Origin: Flavobacterium terrisoli
GTDB lineage: Bacteria > Bacteroidota > Bacteroidia > Flavobacteriales > Flavobacteriaceae
Length of the DNA: 64,000 nt
Assembly: GCF_030167905.1 (NCBI RefSeq)
Contig: NZ_JARGNA010000006.1
Span: forward strand, 186,001-250,000
Direction of reading: 5' to 3'
The notes beneath the pieces are model-generated. The model made no database searches. It was not told the origin of the DNA and was given only the letters and a program-made list of their open reading frames with translations. Position numbers and translations under genes: made by a program. Positions 25,431 through 35,119 of the stretch are shown here, piece by piece; the stretch's first letter is position 1, and every line of letters starts with the position of its first letter.

Positions 25431-26543
25431 CTACTTTAAATCATTTATGATAAATTTAGCAGTTTTTTCACTGGCGCCTTCACCACCTAAGCGGGTTTCG
25501 AGCGCATCATATTTTATCAACAAATTGTTTCTGTAATTAGTATCCAGTAATTTAGACAGTTCTATCTTTAAGTTTTTGCTGTTGAATTTATCCTGAATCA
25601 ATTCGGTAACGACTTCTTCATCCATAATTAAATTCACCAACGAAATATATTTAAGTGTAATGATTCTTTTGGCAATTTGATAAGAAGCCCAGCCGCCTTT
25701 ATAGCAAACCACTTCGGGGACTTTAAACAAGGCGGTTTCCAAAGTTGCGGTTCCGGAAGTGACCAATGCCGCTTGGGCCACACTCAGTAAATCATACGTT
25801 TTATTCGAAATGAATTTGACATTTTTATTGGTCAGAAACTGTTCGTAAAAATGATACTCCTGACTTGGCGCACCGGCAATCACAAACTGATAGTCTTTAA
25901 AGTCGTCAACAATGCTGAGCATCACACTGAGCATTTTTGAAATTTCCTGTTTTCGGCTTCCCGGAAGAATGGCAATAATAGGTTTGTCATCCAGTTTGTT
26001 TTCTTTTCTGAATATCGCTTCATCTGTTCTAACCCGATTGTGAATCGCATCTATTAACGGATGACCTACAAAATCAACTTTAAAATGGTGCTTGACTTCA
26101 AAGAAATCTTTTTCAAACGGAAGAATCACAAACAGTTTGTCGAAATCTCGTTTAACGGCTTTGATTCGATTTTCTTTCCAGGCCCAAATTTGAGGCGCAA
26201 TATAATAATGGGTTTTGATGCCGCGTTCTTTTGCCCATTTGGCAATGCGCATATTAAAGCCTGGATAATCGATAAAAATAATCACATCGGGACAGAATTT
26301 TTCGATATCGGCCTTACAGATTTTAATATTGTTAAGGATGGTTTTCAGATTCATCACGACTTCGGCAAATCCCATAAAAGCCAATTCACGATAATGTTTT
26401 ACCAAAGTACCTCCAACACTCTGCATCAAATCGCCACCCCAAAAGCGAATGTCGGCCGAAGCGTCTTCCTTATAAAGCGCTTTCATCAAATTGGAACCAT
26501 GCAAATCGCCCGAAGCTTCGCCGGCAATGATATAGTATTTCAT
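25431..26543 (-). CDS. lpxB: Lipid-A-disaccharide synthase
   Basis: A 370-residue glycosyltransferase joining UDP-2,3-diacylglucosamine and lipid X into the lipid A disaccharide at the cytoplasmic face of the inner membrane. The N-terminus MKYYIIAGEASGDLHGSNLM is the family's GEASGD motif, followed by FWGGDLMQSVGG. Other conserved stretches are DVIIFIDYPGFNMRIAKWAK, YYIAPQIWAWKENRIK, FVGHPLID, AILPGSRKQEI and TSGTATLETAL. All are intact, and length fits Bacteroidota LpxB. It is the second gene of the surE operon, 65 bases after surE. Confidence 0.96.
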   Translation of the reverse strand: MKYYIIAGEASGDLHGSNLMKALYKEDASADIRFWGGDLMQSVGGTLVKHYRELAFMGFAEVVMNLKTILNNIKICKADIEKFCPDVIIFIDYPGFNMRIAKWAKERGIKTHYYIAPQIWAWKENRIKAVKRDFDKLFVILPFEKDFFEVKHHFKVDFVGHPLIDAIHNRVRTDEAIFRKENKLDDKPIIAILPGSRKQEISKMLSVMLSIVDDFKDYQFVIAGAPSQEYHFYEQFLTNKNVKFISNKTYDLLSVAQAALVTSGTATLETALFKVPEVVCYKGGWASYQIAKRIITLKYISLVNLIMDEEVVTELIQDKFNSKNLKIELSKLLDTNYRNNLLIKYDALETRLGGEGASEKTAKFIINDLK

Positions 26544-26578
26544 TTTTTGCGTATTTATTTTCTATTGGTAAAAAATGC

Positions 26579-26604
26579 AGTCGCTACGCTCGTGTCATTC
26601 TTAA
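26579..26604 (-). repeat. Short repeat-like sequence between surE and lpxB
   Basis: AGTCGCTACGCTCGTGTCAT in the 65-base surE-lpxB spacer has the same CGCT-rich, purine-alternating look as the sequence after mvaA (3554). It is not an exact copy. The annotation is tentative. Confidence 0.3.
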
Positions 26605-26608
26605 TATA

Positions 26609-27379
26609 TTATAAATCCCATGAATTTAATTGTTGTATCGCATGATGAGCAGTCAAATCAAACTGAACCGGTACCACAGAAATATAGCCTTTGGACAATG
26701 CCCATTCATCGGTATCTTCTCCTTTGTCCTGATTGACAAATTCGCCACTCAGCCAATAATAATCTTTGCCGAAAGGTGTTTGTCTTTTATCAAATTTCTC
26801 CATCCAAATGGCTTTGGCCTGACGGCAAACCTTGATGCCTTTGATATCTTCATATTTCAATTTCGGAAAATTCACATTTAAAACCGTGCCTTCGGGTAAT
26901 TTCTTAGTCAAAACTTCCAAAGCAATTTTTTTGATGAATGGTTTTATCGTTTCAAAATCGGCATTCCAATCATAATCCAACAGCGAAAAACCAATCGCCG
27001 GAATACTCTCAATTCCCGCTTCCACTGCGGCGCTCATCGTTCCCGAATAAATCACATTGATGGATGAATTCGAACCATGATTGACACCTGACACACATAA
27101 GTCAGGTTTCTTTTTCAAAATTTCATTGACTGCCAATTTTACACAGTCCACTGGTGTACCCGAACAGGCATATTCCGTAATGGTAGCATTTTCTGTCGAA
27201 ATCTTATCGAGATATAAAGTGTTATTGATAGTGATTGCATGACCCATAGCACTTTGCGGACTGTCGGGTGCGACTACAATGACATCGCCAATTTCAGCCA
27301 TGACATCAATTAAGGCACGAATTCCCGGAGCATTAATGCCGTCATCATTGGTTACTAAAATCGTAGGTTTGGTAATCAT
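26609..27379 (-). CDS. surE: 5'/3'-nucleotidase SurE
   Basis: A 256-residue SurE phosphatase, which dephosphorylates nucleoside monophosphates in a metal-dependent reaction in the cytoplasm. The N-terminal metal motif is ILVTNDDGINAPGI (N11, D12, D13), followed by VVAPDSPQSAMGHAIT and ACSGTPVDCVKLAV. The second metal region is CVSGVNHGSN with IYSGTMSAAVEA. All key residues are present and length is normal. It is the first gene of the surE-lpxB-NlpC-comEC operon and divergent from ctp. Confidence 0.96.
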   Translation of the reverse strand: MITKPTILVTNDDGINAPGIRALIDVMAEIGDVIVVAPDSPQSAMGHAITINNTLYLDKISTENATITEYACSGTPVDCVKLAVNEILKKKPDLCVSGVNHGSNSSINVIYSGTMSAAVEAGIESIPAIGFSLLDYDWNADFETIKPFIKKIALEVLTKKLPEGTVLNVNFPKLKYEDIKGIKVCRQAKAIWMEKFDKRQTPFGKDYYWLSGEFVNQDKGEDTDEWALSKGYISVVPVQFDLTAHHAIQQLNSWDL

Positions 27380-27430
27380 GTTTTGAATTTGCGGTCTATA
27401 GCACAGTTTTTGTGTGTCTTGTTATTAAGG

Positions 27431-27466
27431 CAAAATTAACCATTTTAAGGCTTTGCTGACATACAA
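27431..27466 (-). promoter_or_regulatory. Candidate promoter of the surE operon
   Basis: On the minus strand TAATTTTG (27438-27431) matches TAnnTTTG. A TTG (27466-27464) lies 25 bases upstream, a little far. It overlaps the divergent ctp promoter. Confidence 0.45.
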
Positions 27467-27481
27467 ATTTTTATAACTTTG
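27453..27481 (+). promoter_or_regulatory. Promoter of the tail-specific protease gene
   Basis: TTG at 27453-27455 and TAACTTTG at 27474-27481 are separated by 18 bases, an exact consensus fit. The coding start is about 100 bases further on, so the transcript has a long 5' leader. Confidence 0.7.
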
Positions 27482-27587
27482 AAGCAATCGGCTTTTCGTC
27501 AAGGTGCGTTAAACTGATTTTTAACAAAATTTTATCTGGAGAGGAAACTCTTGGCATGGTTTTTTGTTTAATTTAGACCAATAATTA

Positions 27588-29867
27588 ATGAATATTATAA
27601 TGCAGTTTATGAGAAGAAATTATAAAATACTACTGGTAGTTTTAGCATTATCAGTGGGATTACTCGGATTTAGTTTATTCCCGGGTAAAAAAGCGTCGGA
27701 TCCCGAAAAAGATAAATTGCTGATCGAATTGTTGGCTTTTGTCATAGAAAAAGGACACTATAATCCCGCAACCATCGATGATACTTTTTCAAAAGGGGTT
27801 TATAAGGATTATTTGAATGCTTTAGATCCGTCTAAGCGTTTCTTCCTGCAATCAGATATCGAAGAGTTTGCCAAATATGAAACCCAAATTGATGACCAGA
27901 TCTTGAACAAGGATTTATCATTTTTTGAGTTGACCTACACCCGCTTGATGAAGCGTATGGAGGATAGCAAAAGCTATTATAAAGAGGCTTTGGCTGAACC
28001 ATTCGATTATAAAAAGGATGAAACCTTTAATACCGATTATGAGAAAATGCCTTACTGTAAATCGGTTAAGGAATTGAAAGAAAGATGGCGTTTGCAGGTT
28101 AAATTATCAACTTTGTCTTCTTTGGTGGAAAAACAAAAACTACAGGAAGATATTGCCAGAGATTCAAAACGACCAATTGAAGAAAGACTTAAGGAGTACA
28201 AAGAAAGCTTAGGCAAAAGTTCAACTCCTGAATTGGAAGCTAAGTTTGTAGAGAATGCACAGAAAAAACAAACTGAAACGCCCAAAACATATGAACAGTT
28301 AGAGAAAGAAACCAGAGAAAGTACTTTGAGTTCTTTGAATGACAACTTCAGCTTTATCAAAGATTTGAATAGAGAAGATTGGTTTTCTGTATATGTGAAT
28401 GCCATTGCTTCCCGTTTTGATCCGCATACCTCTTATCTTGGCCCAACTGAAAAAGACCGTTTCGACTTGAGTATAAGTGGGAAATTTGATGGGATTGGAG
28501 CGCGTTTGCAAAAGAAAAATGATTTTACGGAGATTTCAGAATTAATTTCCGGTGGTCCGGCGTGGAGAGGAAAGCAATTGGAATCGGGAGATATCATTTT
28601 AAAAGTAGCTCAAGGTGATGCCGAACCGGTAGATGTGGTTGGAATGCGCCTGGATGATGTGGTGAAAAAAATCAAAGGACCTAGAGGCACCGAAGTTCGT
28701 TTAACCGTCAAGAAACAAGACGGAACCATCAAGGTAATTACCATTATCAGAGATCAGGTGGAAGTTGAAGAAACCTATGTTAAATCGAGTGTGGTGGAGA
28801 AAGACGGTTTCAAATACGGTATTATTTATTTGCCTAAATTCTATATCGATTTTGAAGATCAAAACAGTCGTGATGCCGGAAAAGATGTAGCGATTGAGGT
28901 TGAAAGACTGAAAAAAGAAGGTGTTCAGGGAATCGTAATGGATGTTAGGGATAACGGCGGAGGTTCTTTGAAAACGGTAGTTGACATTGCCGGATTATTT
29001 ATCGAGCAAGGCCCGATTGTACAAATCAAATCGGCTGCCGGTAAAAAAGAAGTATTGTATGATCGCGATTCCAAAGTACAATGGGACGGTCCATTGGTAG
29101 TGATGATTAATGAGTTTTCGGCTTCTGCTTCAGAGATTTTAGCTGCTGCGATTCAAGACTACAAACGTGGTGTTGTGATTGGAAGCAAACAATCTTATGG
29201 TAAAGGAACGGTGCAAAACGTGATCGATTTGAATCAGTTTGTACGTGGCAGTACTTATGGTGATTTAGGAGCGCTTAAAACGACGACTCAGAAATTCTAC
29301 AGAATCAATGGTGGTTCAACCCAATTGGAAGGTGTGAAGAGCGATATTGCCATTCCGGACCGATATGCTTATTTGAAAATGGGTGAGCGCGATATTGACA
29401 ATGCCATGCCTTGGGACAAAATCGATGCTGCTGATTATAAAGTTTGGGACAAACAAAACAATTTTGATTTGACCATTCAAAAAAGCAAAGCCAGAATGCA
29501 GAATAATTCTCAATTGCAATTGATTGATGATAATGCCAAATGGTTGGACGAAAGAAACAAAGAGAACGTTTACAGTTTGAACATAGATAAGTTTAAGGCT
29601 GAGCAGAAAGCGTTGGAAGAAAAGAATAAAAAGTACAAACCGATTGTAGATTACAAAAATGCGTTTGACTTTAATTCGCTTCCTTATGAAGTGGAAAGCA
29701 TGAAAAGCGACCCTGTGCTTAAAGAGAAAAGAGACAGATGGCATGAAAGCTTGTCTAAAGACATTTACATCGAAGAAGCGATTCATATCCTGAATGACTT
29801 GCAAACGGAGAATAACAAAGGTTTGTCTTCTAAATTGAAAAAAGATAAAGTGGTGATTAAATCTTAA
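27588..29867 (+). CDS. prc: Tail-specific (carboxy-terminal processing) protease, S41
   Basis: A 759-residue S41 protease of the Prc/Tsp type, acting in the periplasm on proteins with exposed C-termini. An N-terminal signal or anchor segment (YKILLVVLALSVGLLGFSLF, about 12-31) is followed by a helical domain, then a PDZ domain (about 290-390, FDGIGARLQKKNDFTEISEL). The catalytic core holds VMDVRDNGGGSLK, SASASEILAAAIQDY with nucleophile S513, and YGKGTVQN with the general base K539. The C-terminal helical region (about 590-759) matches the Prc C-terminal domain. Two later in-frame ATGs (27600, 27609) cannot be ruled out as starts. A shared terminator follows. Confidence 0.94.
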   Translation: MNIIMQFMRRNYKILLVVLALSVGLLGFSLFPGKKASDPEKDKLLIELLAFVIEKGHYNPATIDDTFSKGVYKDYLNALDPSKRFFLQSDIEEFAKYETQIDDQILNKDLSFFELTYTRLMKRMEDSKSYYKEALAEPFDYKKDETFNTDYEKMPYCKSVKELKERWRLQVKLSTLSSLVEKQKLQEDIARDSKRPIEERLKEYKESLGKSSTPELEAKFVENAQKKQTETPKTYEQLEKETRESTLSSLNDNFSFIKDLNREDWFSVYVNAIASRFDPHTSYLGPTEKDRFDLSISGKFDGIGARLQKKNDFTEISELISGGPAWRGKQLESGDIILKVAQGDAEPVDVVGMRLDDVVKKIKGPRGTEVRLTVKKQDGTIKVITIIRDQVEVEETYVKSSVVEKDGFKYGIIYLPKFYIDFEDQNSRDAGKDVAIEVERLKKEGVQGIVMDVRDNGGGSLKTVVDIAGLFIEQGPIVQIKSAAGKKEVLYDRDSKVQWDGPLVVMINEFSASASEILAAAIQDYKRGVVIGSKQSYGKGTVQNVIDLNQFVRGSTYGDLGALKTTTQKFYRINGGSTQLEGVKSDIAIPDRYAYLKMGERDIDNAMPWDKIDAADYKVWDKQNNFDLTIQKSKARMQNNSQLQLIDDNAKWLDERNKENVYSLNIDKFKAEQKALEEKNKKYKPIVDYKNAFDFNSLPYEVESMKSDPVLKEKRDRWHESLSKDIYIEEAIHILNDLQTENNKGLSSKLKKDKVVIKS

Positions 29868-29881
29868 TCGAATACAGCAAT

Positions 29882-29910
29882 AAAAAAGCCTCCAATTTGG
29901 AGGCTTTTTT
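29882..29910. terminator. Bidirectional terminator between prc and the coiled-coil gene
   Basis: Stem AAAAAAGCCTCCA/TGGAGGCTTTTTT with a 3-base loop works in both directions, as expected between convergent genes ending at 29867 and 29913. Confidence 0.92.
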
Positions 29911-29912
29911 AT

Positions 29913-30461
29913 TTAAGTTCTAAGCTTATTTAATTTCTTTTCTGTTTTATCAAGGTCTTCCTGTAACTCTTTGATTTTGATTTGTTGTTTGCTGATTTTA
30001 ATATTGGCTTCTTCAATTTCAATATCGGTCAGCTTTCCTTTTTTCTTGTTTTTCTCGAGTTTGTCTTTCATCTTTTGAAGTGTCTCTTTTTCATCATTGA
30101 GTTTCTCTTTGATTTTGATTAAGTCCTTTTCACCCGAGGCTATTCTCTTTTGGTCTTTCTCAAATTGCCTTTGCTCTTTCTCGAGTTTTCTCTGTTCTTT
30201 TTCTAAAGCCCTGGTTTGTTTTTCGGCAGCGGCTTTTAATTTTTCCGCTTCTTTTTGTTTGGCTAAAGTGGCCTTTTGAATGACAGCGATTTGTTCTGCG
30301 GTTAAAACTTCTGCGGCTTTGTCTTTTGTGGTGTTTTGAAGTTCGACCTGCTTTAAGGCAATGGAATCTGTAGGTTTGGCTACGCTGTCATTTACCACTT
30401 GGGCATTTAAGGAAAAGCTGCCAAAAGCGAGTAAGGATAAAAAAGCAAATTTTGTTTTCAT
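29913..30461 (-). CDS. Secreted coiled-coil protein, unknown function
   Basis: A 182-residue protein with signal peptide MKTKFAFLSLLAFGSFSLNA. After a short unstructured part, residues 55-182 are almost wholly charged heptad-like sequence rich in Lys, Glu and Gln (EKQTRALEKEQRKLEKEQ and onward), predicted to form one long coiled coil. It is the last gene of the mreB-to-rodA cluster, 49 bases after rodA, and may act in the periplasm as a spacer or scaffold for wall or outer-membrane proteins; that is inferred only from position and composition. I recognise no named family. Confidence 0.75.
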   Translation of the reverse strand: MKTKFAFLSLLAFGSFSLNAQVVNDSVAKPTDSIALKQVELQNTTKDKAAEVLTAEQIAVIQKATLAKQKEAEKLKAAAEKQTRALEKEQRKLEKEQRQFEKDQKRIASGEKDLIKIKEKLNDEKETLQKMKDKLEKNKKKGKLTDIEIEEANIKISKQQIKIKELQEDLDKTEKKLNKLRT

Positions 30462-30510
30462 GATTTGGAATTTTTAGTGTAATCCCAAAGTTACAAAAAC
30501 CATTCCGAAA

Positions 30511-31773
30511 TTACCATTCGTTTACCTTATTCGCATCCATCTTAAGGAAGATAAAGAGCAGGATAGTGAATCCCCAGAGTCCGGAACCTCCATAAGAAAA
30601 GAAAGGAAGCGGCACTCCAATCGTTGGGAACACACCAACAACCATTGCGATATTGACAAAGAAGTGGATGAATAAGATTCCCGCAACACAATAACCGTAG
30701 ACTCGGCTGAACTTTGTCTTTTGCCGTTCCGCAAGATAAATGATCCTTATAATCAGAATCACAAACAGGGCAATGACAAATAGCGAACCGATGAATCCCC
30801 ATTCTTCTCCGACGGTGGTGAAGATGTAATCGGTGTGTTGTTCTGGGACGAATCCACCTTTGGTTTGTGTTCCTTCGAGATAACCTTTTCCAAACCAGCC
30901 ACCAGAGCCGATAGCAATCTCCGATTGATTGGTATTATAACCAACACCTTTCATATCGACTTCTTTTCCTAAAAGGATATTAAAACGGTCACGATGGTGT
31001 TGCTTGAATACATTCTCAAAAACATAATCCACCGAAAACACAAATCCGGAAACCAGTACCAAAATAATGGCGCTTAATATCCAGTTTCGGTCGATGATTC
31101 GGCTTCTGTAGTAGATAAAAAGAATTACGGCCAATGCAATTCCAATCAGTGCCAAAGGCTTTATGATTAGCGCTAAAACGAATAAAATAATGGCAATAAA
31201 ACCGGTCCAAACATACCAAGCAGGCAAACCTTCACGGTAAAGGACCAAAATGAAAATCGTATAAATCAAAGCACTTCCGGGATCGGGCTGTGGCAAAATG
31301 AGCATTACCGGAAGAAAGATGATAATCATCGCCTGCACCTGTCGGTTGAAGTCTTTTAAATTGACTTGTACGTCGCTCAAATATTTGGCTAAAGCCAAAG
31401 AAGTTGCCGCTTTGGCAAACTCAGAAGGTTGTAATGTAAAACTCCCTATGGCGTACCAGCAGCGCTGTCCGGCGATGGTTTTTCCAAAGACAAATAATCC
31501 TGCAAGTGATAATAGGGCGACAGCGAAAATGATACTGGAATATTTTTCATAAAACTTAGCGTCAACGGAAAGTACTATGAAAATAATGGGTACCGAAAAA
31601 AGAATAAATAAAAACTGCTTTCCGTAAATCTGACTGAAATCAAAAATCGAAGTTTCCTGTTCAATGGAAGACAAAGAAGAAGAATAGATATTCAACCAAC
31701 CCATTATCACTAAGATAATGTAGATGACAACGCTTATCCAATCTAAATTATTTGTTACACTTTGATTTTTCAT
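30511..31773 (-). CDS. rodA: Rod shape-determining protein RodA, SEDS glycosyltransferase
   Basis: A 420-residue SEDS-family membrane protein that polymerises glycan strands during wall elongation together with PBP2. It has about ten helices. Family motifs include QPSEFAKAATSLALAKYLSD, PQPDPGSALIYTIFILVLYR (the DPGSA motif near the active Asp), FVPEQHTDYIFTTVGEEWGF, and GVPLPFFSYGGSGLWGF near the C-terminus. It starts 12 bases after mrdA, the expected PBP2 partner. Confidence 0.96.
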   Translation of the reverse strand: MKNQSVTNNLDWISVVIYIILVIMGWLNIYSSSLSSIEQETSIFDFSQIYGKQFLFILFSVPIIFIVLSVDAKFYEKYSSIIFAVALLSLAGLFVFGKTIAGQRCWYAIGSFTLQPSEFAKAATSLALAKYLSDVQVNLKDFNRQVQAMIIIFLPVMLILPQPDPGSALIYTIFILVLYREGLPAWYVWTGFIAIILFVLALIIKPLALIGIALAVILFIYYRSRIIDRNWILSAIILVLVSGFVFSVDYVFENVFKQHHRDRFNILLGKEVDMKGVGYNTNQSEIAIGSGGWFGKGYLEGTQTKGGFVPEQHTDYIFTTVGEEWGFIGSLFVIALFVILIIRIIYLAERQKTKFSRVYGYCVAGILFIHFFVNIAMVVGVFPTIGVPLPFFSYGGSGLWGFTILLFIFLKMDANKVNEW

Positions 31774-31785
31774 ATTTCGCTGAAA

Positions 31786-33723
31786 TTATTGTTGAGTCGG
31801 AGTCGGACTCTTTTTAATTCCGTTGGTGTCTTTTGCTGCCGGTTTTACGGGTGTTTTAATACTTTTGTTGATTAAAGTATCCTCAACAGGATTCGCAATA
31901 TATTTGTTGTATTCTCCCTGAAGACTTCCTTCCAACATTCTTTTCTCTAAATCTTTTCGGGTAATTTTTCTTTTGATGTATTTTTCAATCATCAAACTCG
32001 TAATTGGTCCGGCCCAACGTGAACCCCAATATCCGTTTTCTACAAATACGGCAATGGCAATCTTTGGATTGTCCTTTGGTGCGAAAGCAACGAAGATAGA
32101 GTGATCTTGTAGCTTTACCCTTTTTCCGTTGATCTTGGTATAATTCTCCGCCGTTCCTGTTTTTCCGCAAATGTCAATGCCTTCCACATTTAATCCATGA
32201 GCAGTTCCAAGGTTGTACACATCAAACAATCCGCTAATCATCGGCTCGAAATATTTTCGGTCAATGGTCGTAACGTGTTTTGTGGTGAACTTTTTATCAA
32301 TCGTGCCGCCTTTAATCTTTTTGATGATATGAGGTGTATAATAAAAACCTCTGTTGGCCACCGTAGCAATCATATTCGCCAATTGAATTGGTGTCATCAA
32401 CACTTCTCCCTGGCCAATGGCATTGGAAACAATGGTTTTACTTGACCAATCCCAGCCCGGATACATTTTCTTATAGGTTTTGGAAGTTGGAAGGCTTCCT
32501 CTTTTACCGGTTGGCAAATCATAACCCATGAATTGTCCTAAACCAAAACTTTTTAAATGCTTACTCCAAACATCTACGCCAACAGGAGCCTTTGGATATT
32601 TATTAATGGTTTTCATGTAAATGCTCGCAAAATAGGTATTACACGAATTGTAGATTCCATTGTGCAGCATCGAAACTCCCGAATCGTGACATCTCATAAA
32701 TCGTCCAGGAGCATAACTAAAACCATGATGGCAGACAAAACTTGTGGTTTCATCAATCACACCTTCTTGTAATGCTACCAATCCTGTTAGGATCTTAAAA
32801 GGTGAACCAGGCGTATATTCGGCTAAAAGTCCTCTGTCATACAAAGGTTTTGCGATGGAATCATGATACAACATCGTGTAATTCTTAGAGCGTTGCCTTC
32901 CAACCAAAATCGCAGGATCGTAAGACGGTGCGGTCACTAAGGCTAAAATCTCTCCGGTGCTTGGTTCGATGGCTACAATTCCGCCACGTTTGTTAATCAT
33001 CAGCTCTTCGCCATATTTTTGCAATTCTGCATCCAGCGTCAGATTGATGTCTTTTCCCTGAACCGCAATGGTGTCAAATTTTCCTTCTTTATACGAACCA
33101 ATATCACGATTGTATTTGTCTTTTTGGATGTATTTTATGCCCTTAATACCACGCAGTATCTCTTCGTAGCTTTCTTCAACGCCTTGCCTTCCTATTAAAT
33201 CACCGCTGTTATAATATTTGTTCTTTTCAATGATTTTTTCGTTTACCTGAGTGATAAAACCAAAAACATTGGCACCAAAAGCCACTTGATAATCTCTCAA
33301 AGCACGCTTTTGAATATAAAATCCGGTAAACCTTCTTTGCATTTCCTGAAAGGCGGCATATTCTTTTTTATTCAACTGGGCTAAAAATACTGAAGGAAGT
33401 CTTGGACTGTAGACTTTGGCTTTGGTAATTTTTTTTAGAAAATCTTCTTTGGTAATATTCAGTAAAGTACAAAACTCAGTCGTGTCTAAATCTTTGACAT
33501 CTTTTGGGATGACCATGATGTCGTAAGAAGGTTGATTGGCTACCAAAAGTTTACCATTTCTATCATAAATATAACCTCTCTCGGGATATTCGTATAGCTT
33601 TTTTATGGCATTATTGTCGGATTTTAGTTTTAAAGTATCGTCAATGACCTGTAGATAAAACAAGCGTATTACCAATAAAATCGCAACAACGAAAATAATT
33701 GTGGGCAATAGAACTTTTCTCAT
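31786..33723 (-). CDS. mrdA: Penicillin-binding protein 2, elongasome transpeptidase
   Basis: A 645-residue class B penicillin-binding protein that cross-links new peptidoglycan in elongation. One N-terminal membrane helix (LLPTIIFVVAILLVIRLFYL) is followed by a dimerisation/pedestal domain (about 30-260) and the transpeptidase domain. Active-site motifs are TPGSPFK (S307, K310), SCN (S360-N362) and GKTGTAEN (K521-G523). The C-terminal tail has a Pro/Thr-rich end. Its start overlaps the mreD stop by four bases (ATGA), so translation is coupled. It is followed by rodA, its functional partner. Confidence 0.96.
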   Translation of the reverse strand: MRKVLLPTIIFVVAILLVIRLFYLQVIDDTLKLKSDNNAIKKLYEYPERGYIYDRNGKLLVANQPSYDIMVIPKDVKDLDTTEFCTLLNITKEDFLKKITKAKVYSPRLPSVFLAQLNKKEYAAFQEMQRRFTGFYIQKRALRDYQVAFGANVFGFITQVNEKIIEKNKYYNSGDLIGRQGVEESYEEILRGIKGIKYIQKDKYNRDIGSYKEGKFDTIAVQGKDINLTLDAELQKYGEELMINKRGGIVAIEPSTGEILALVTAPSYDPAILVGRQRSKNYTMLYHDSIAKPLYDRGLLAEYTPGSPFKILTGLVALQEGVIDETTSFVCHHGFSYAPGRFMRCHDSGVSMLHNGIYNSCNTYFASIYMKTINKYPKAPVGVDVWSKHLKSFGLGQFMGYDLPTGKRGSLPTSKTYKKMYPGWDWSSKTIVSNAIGQGEVLMTPIQLANMIATVANRGFYYTPHIIKKIKGGTIDKKFTTKHVTTIDRKYFEPMISGLFDVYNLGTAHGLNVEGIDICGKTGTAENYTKINGKRVKLQDHSIFVAFAPKDNPKIAIAVFVENGYWGSRWAGPITSLMIEKYIKRKITRKDLEKRMLEGSLQGEYNKYIANPVEDTLINKSIKTPVKPAAKDTNGIKKSPTPTQQ

Positions 33724-34226
33724 CGTTTACTTGGCTTAATGATATAGATGATAATAATACAAGTGATAATGGTGAAAACAGTACTCAAAACAGTACGCAG
33801 TAAAATGTCCCAAAGGAAACTCAGTTTGAACACTTCGAGGACAAACAGAATAGTGTGATGGATTACGACCGCAATGAGTATAAATGAAAAGCGTTCGGGT
33901 GTCAAAACATCATTCAGCTTTACGGTTTGGTATTCGTAACTTAAACCGAATGAGAATTTAAAGATGGCTGGCCTGAAATAGGCTAGCGTTATACATGCCG
34001 CAGCGTGAACACCACCAGAGTTACAAAACATATCCATCAAAATCCCCAAAAAGAAACTGGCCATCAACAAACCTGTTTTGTTTCCGTTAACCGGAAAAAG
34101 TATAATGAACAGGATATAAGGAAACGGGTTGATAAACCCAAACAGGTCAATCCTGTTGAATATCAAAACCTGTGCGGCAAGCAACAAGATGAAACGGGCG
34201 ATATTGGCTAACAAGGCACTATTCAT
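33720..34226 (-). CDS. mreD: Rod shape-determining protein MreD
   Basis: A small membrane protein of 168 residues when started at the ATG at 34226 (MNSALLANIARFILLLAAQV). An upstream in-frame start at 34292 would add 22 basic residues (LKTKMLRKLLIWKIKPRK) without family support. The sequence shows five or six helices (NPFPYILFIILFPVN; LLMASFFLGILMDMF) typical of MreD. It completes the MreBCD set. It overlaps the mreC stop by eight bases and the mrdA start by four. Confidence 0.9.
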   Translation of the reverse strand: MNSALLANIARFILLLAAQVLIFNRIDLFGFINPFPYILFIILFPVNGNKTGLLMASFFLGILMDMFCNSGGVHAAACITLAYFRPAIFKFSFGLSYEYQTVKLNDVLTPERFSFILIAVVIHHTILFVLEVFKLSFLWDILLRTVLSTVFTIITCIIIIYIIKPSKR

Positions 34227-35046
34227 CTTTCTTGGTTTTATTTTCCAGATTAGTAATTTCCTCAGCATCTTTGTTTTTAATGATGTACACATGACCTAAG
34301 TTGGTCATGTCATTAAACAGTCGGATGTTGAGCGTATAATAATTTGTTTCCTCGTCGGTATATACATTTTCTATAGTTCCGATACCAATGTTTGGTGGGA
34401 AAATAACCGACTGTTCACCAGTTACAATTGTATCGCCTTTGCGAACGCCGGCCAATCTCGGCACGTCAATCAACTGCACAAATCCGGTGCTTTTTCCGTT
34501 CCAGACCAAAGAACCAAAGTGATTCGATTTTTTGATTTTGGCATTGATTTGAGATTTGACATTCAAAATACTGATGATAGTAGCATAGTTTTTAGAAGTG
34601 TTGTCCACAATCCCGATAATACCTGCGCTGTTGATAACACCCATATTGGGTTTGATTCCCGAAGCCGAACCATTGTTGATGGTCAGGTAATTTTCGTGAA
34701 CATTATAGGAATTGCGAATCACCTTAGAAACGATGATATCGGTTTTTTTTACGCCTTTTATGGTGTCAATTTCGGGTAGTTTGGTCGTGTCTTTCTGATT
34801 GAATAAAAGCGATTTCAATCGGGCATTTTCCTGGGCCAATTCTTCGTTCTGTGATCTCAAGTGAAAATATTCATCTATGTTGTTGACCTTTTCATAAATC
34901 CCACCGGTAAAGAAGTTAGCCGAGCTAATCATTTTGCTCTTGTGGTAAGAATGCGACTGAATCGTTAAAGAAAGGGATATTACCAAAAGCAGCAAAAACA
35001 GTAAGCGATTACTGTTTTTAAGTATAAAATTAAAAATTTGCTGCAT
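34219..35046 (-). CDS. mreC: Rod shape-determining protein MreC
   Basis: A 275-residue MreC with one N-terminal membrane helix (NSNRLLFLLLLVISLSLTIQ), a coiled-coil stretch (EKVNNIDEYFHLRSQNEELA, about 50-85), and a periplasmic beta-rich domain (DIIVSKVIRNSYNVHENYLT; MGVINSAGIIGIVDNTSKNY; TIVTGEQSVIFPPNIGIGTI). It links cytoplasmic MreB filaments to PBP2 and RodA in the wall machine. It lies between mreB (73 bases away) and mreD (8-base overlap). Confidence 0.93.
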   Translation of the reverse strand: MQQIFNFILKNSNRLLFLLLLVISLSLTIQSHSYHKSKMISSANFFTGGIYEKVNNIDEYFHLRSQNEELAQENARLKSLLFNQKDTTKLPEIDTIKGVKKTDIIVSKVIRNSYNVHENYLTINNGSASGIKPNMGVINSAGIIGIVDNTSKNYATIISILNVKSQINAKIKKSNHFGSLVWNGKSTGFVQLIDVPRLAGVRKGDTIVTGEQSVIFPPNIGIGTIENVYTDEETNYYTLNIRLFNDMTNLGHVYIIKNKDAEEITNLENKTKKDE

Positions 35047-35119
35047 TTTTAAACTGTATAATGTTTGTTATAAATATCCGCCGAAATAAAGGTAAAAAAT
35101 AAATAGTCTTAACGGCTAA

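Noticed and set aside
26061..26645. A 194-codon open frame opposite lpxB
   Set aside because: lpxB motifs are fully conserved on the minus strand. This frame has Phe/Ile-rich antisense composition.
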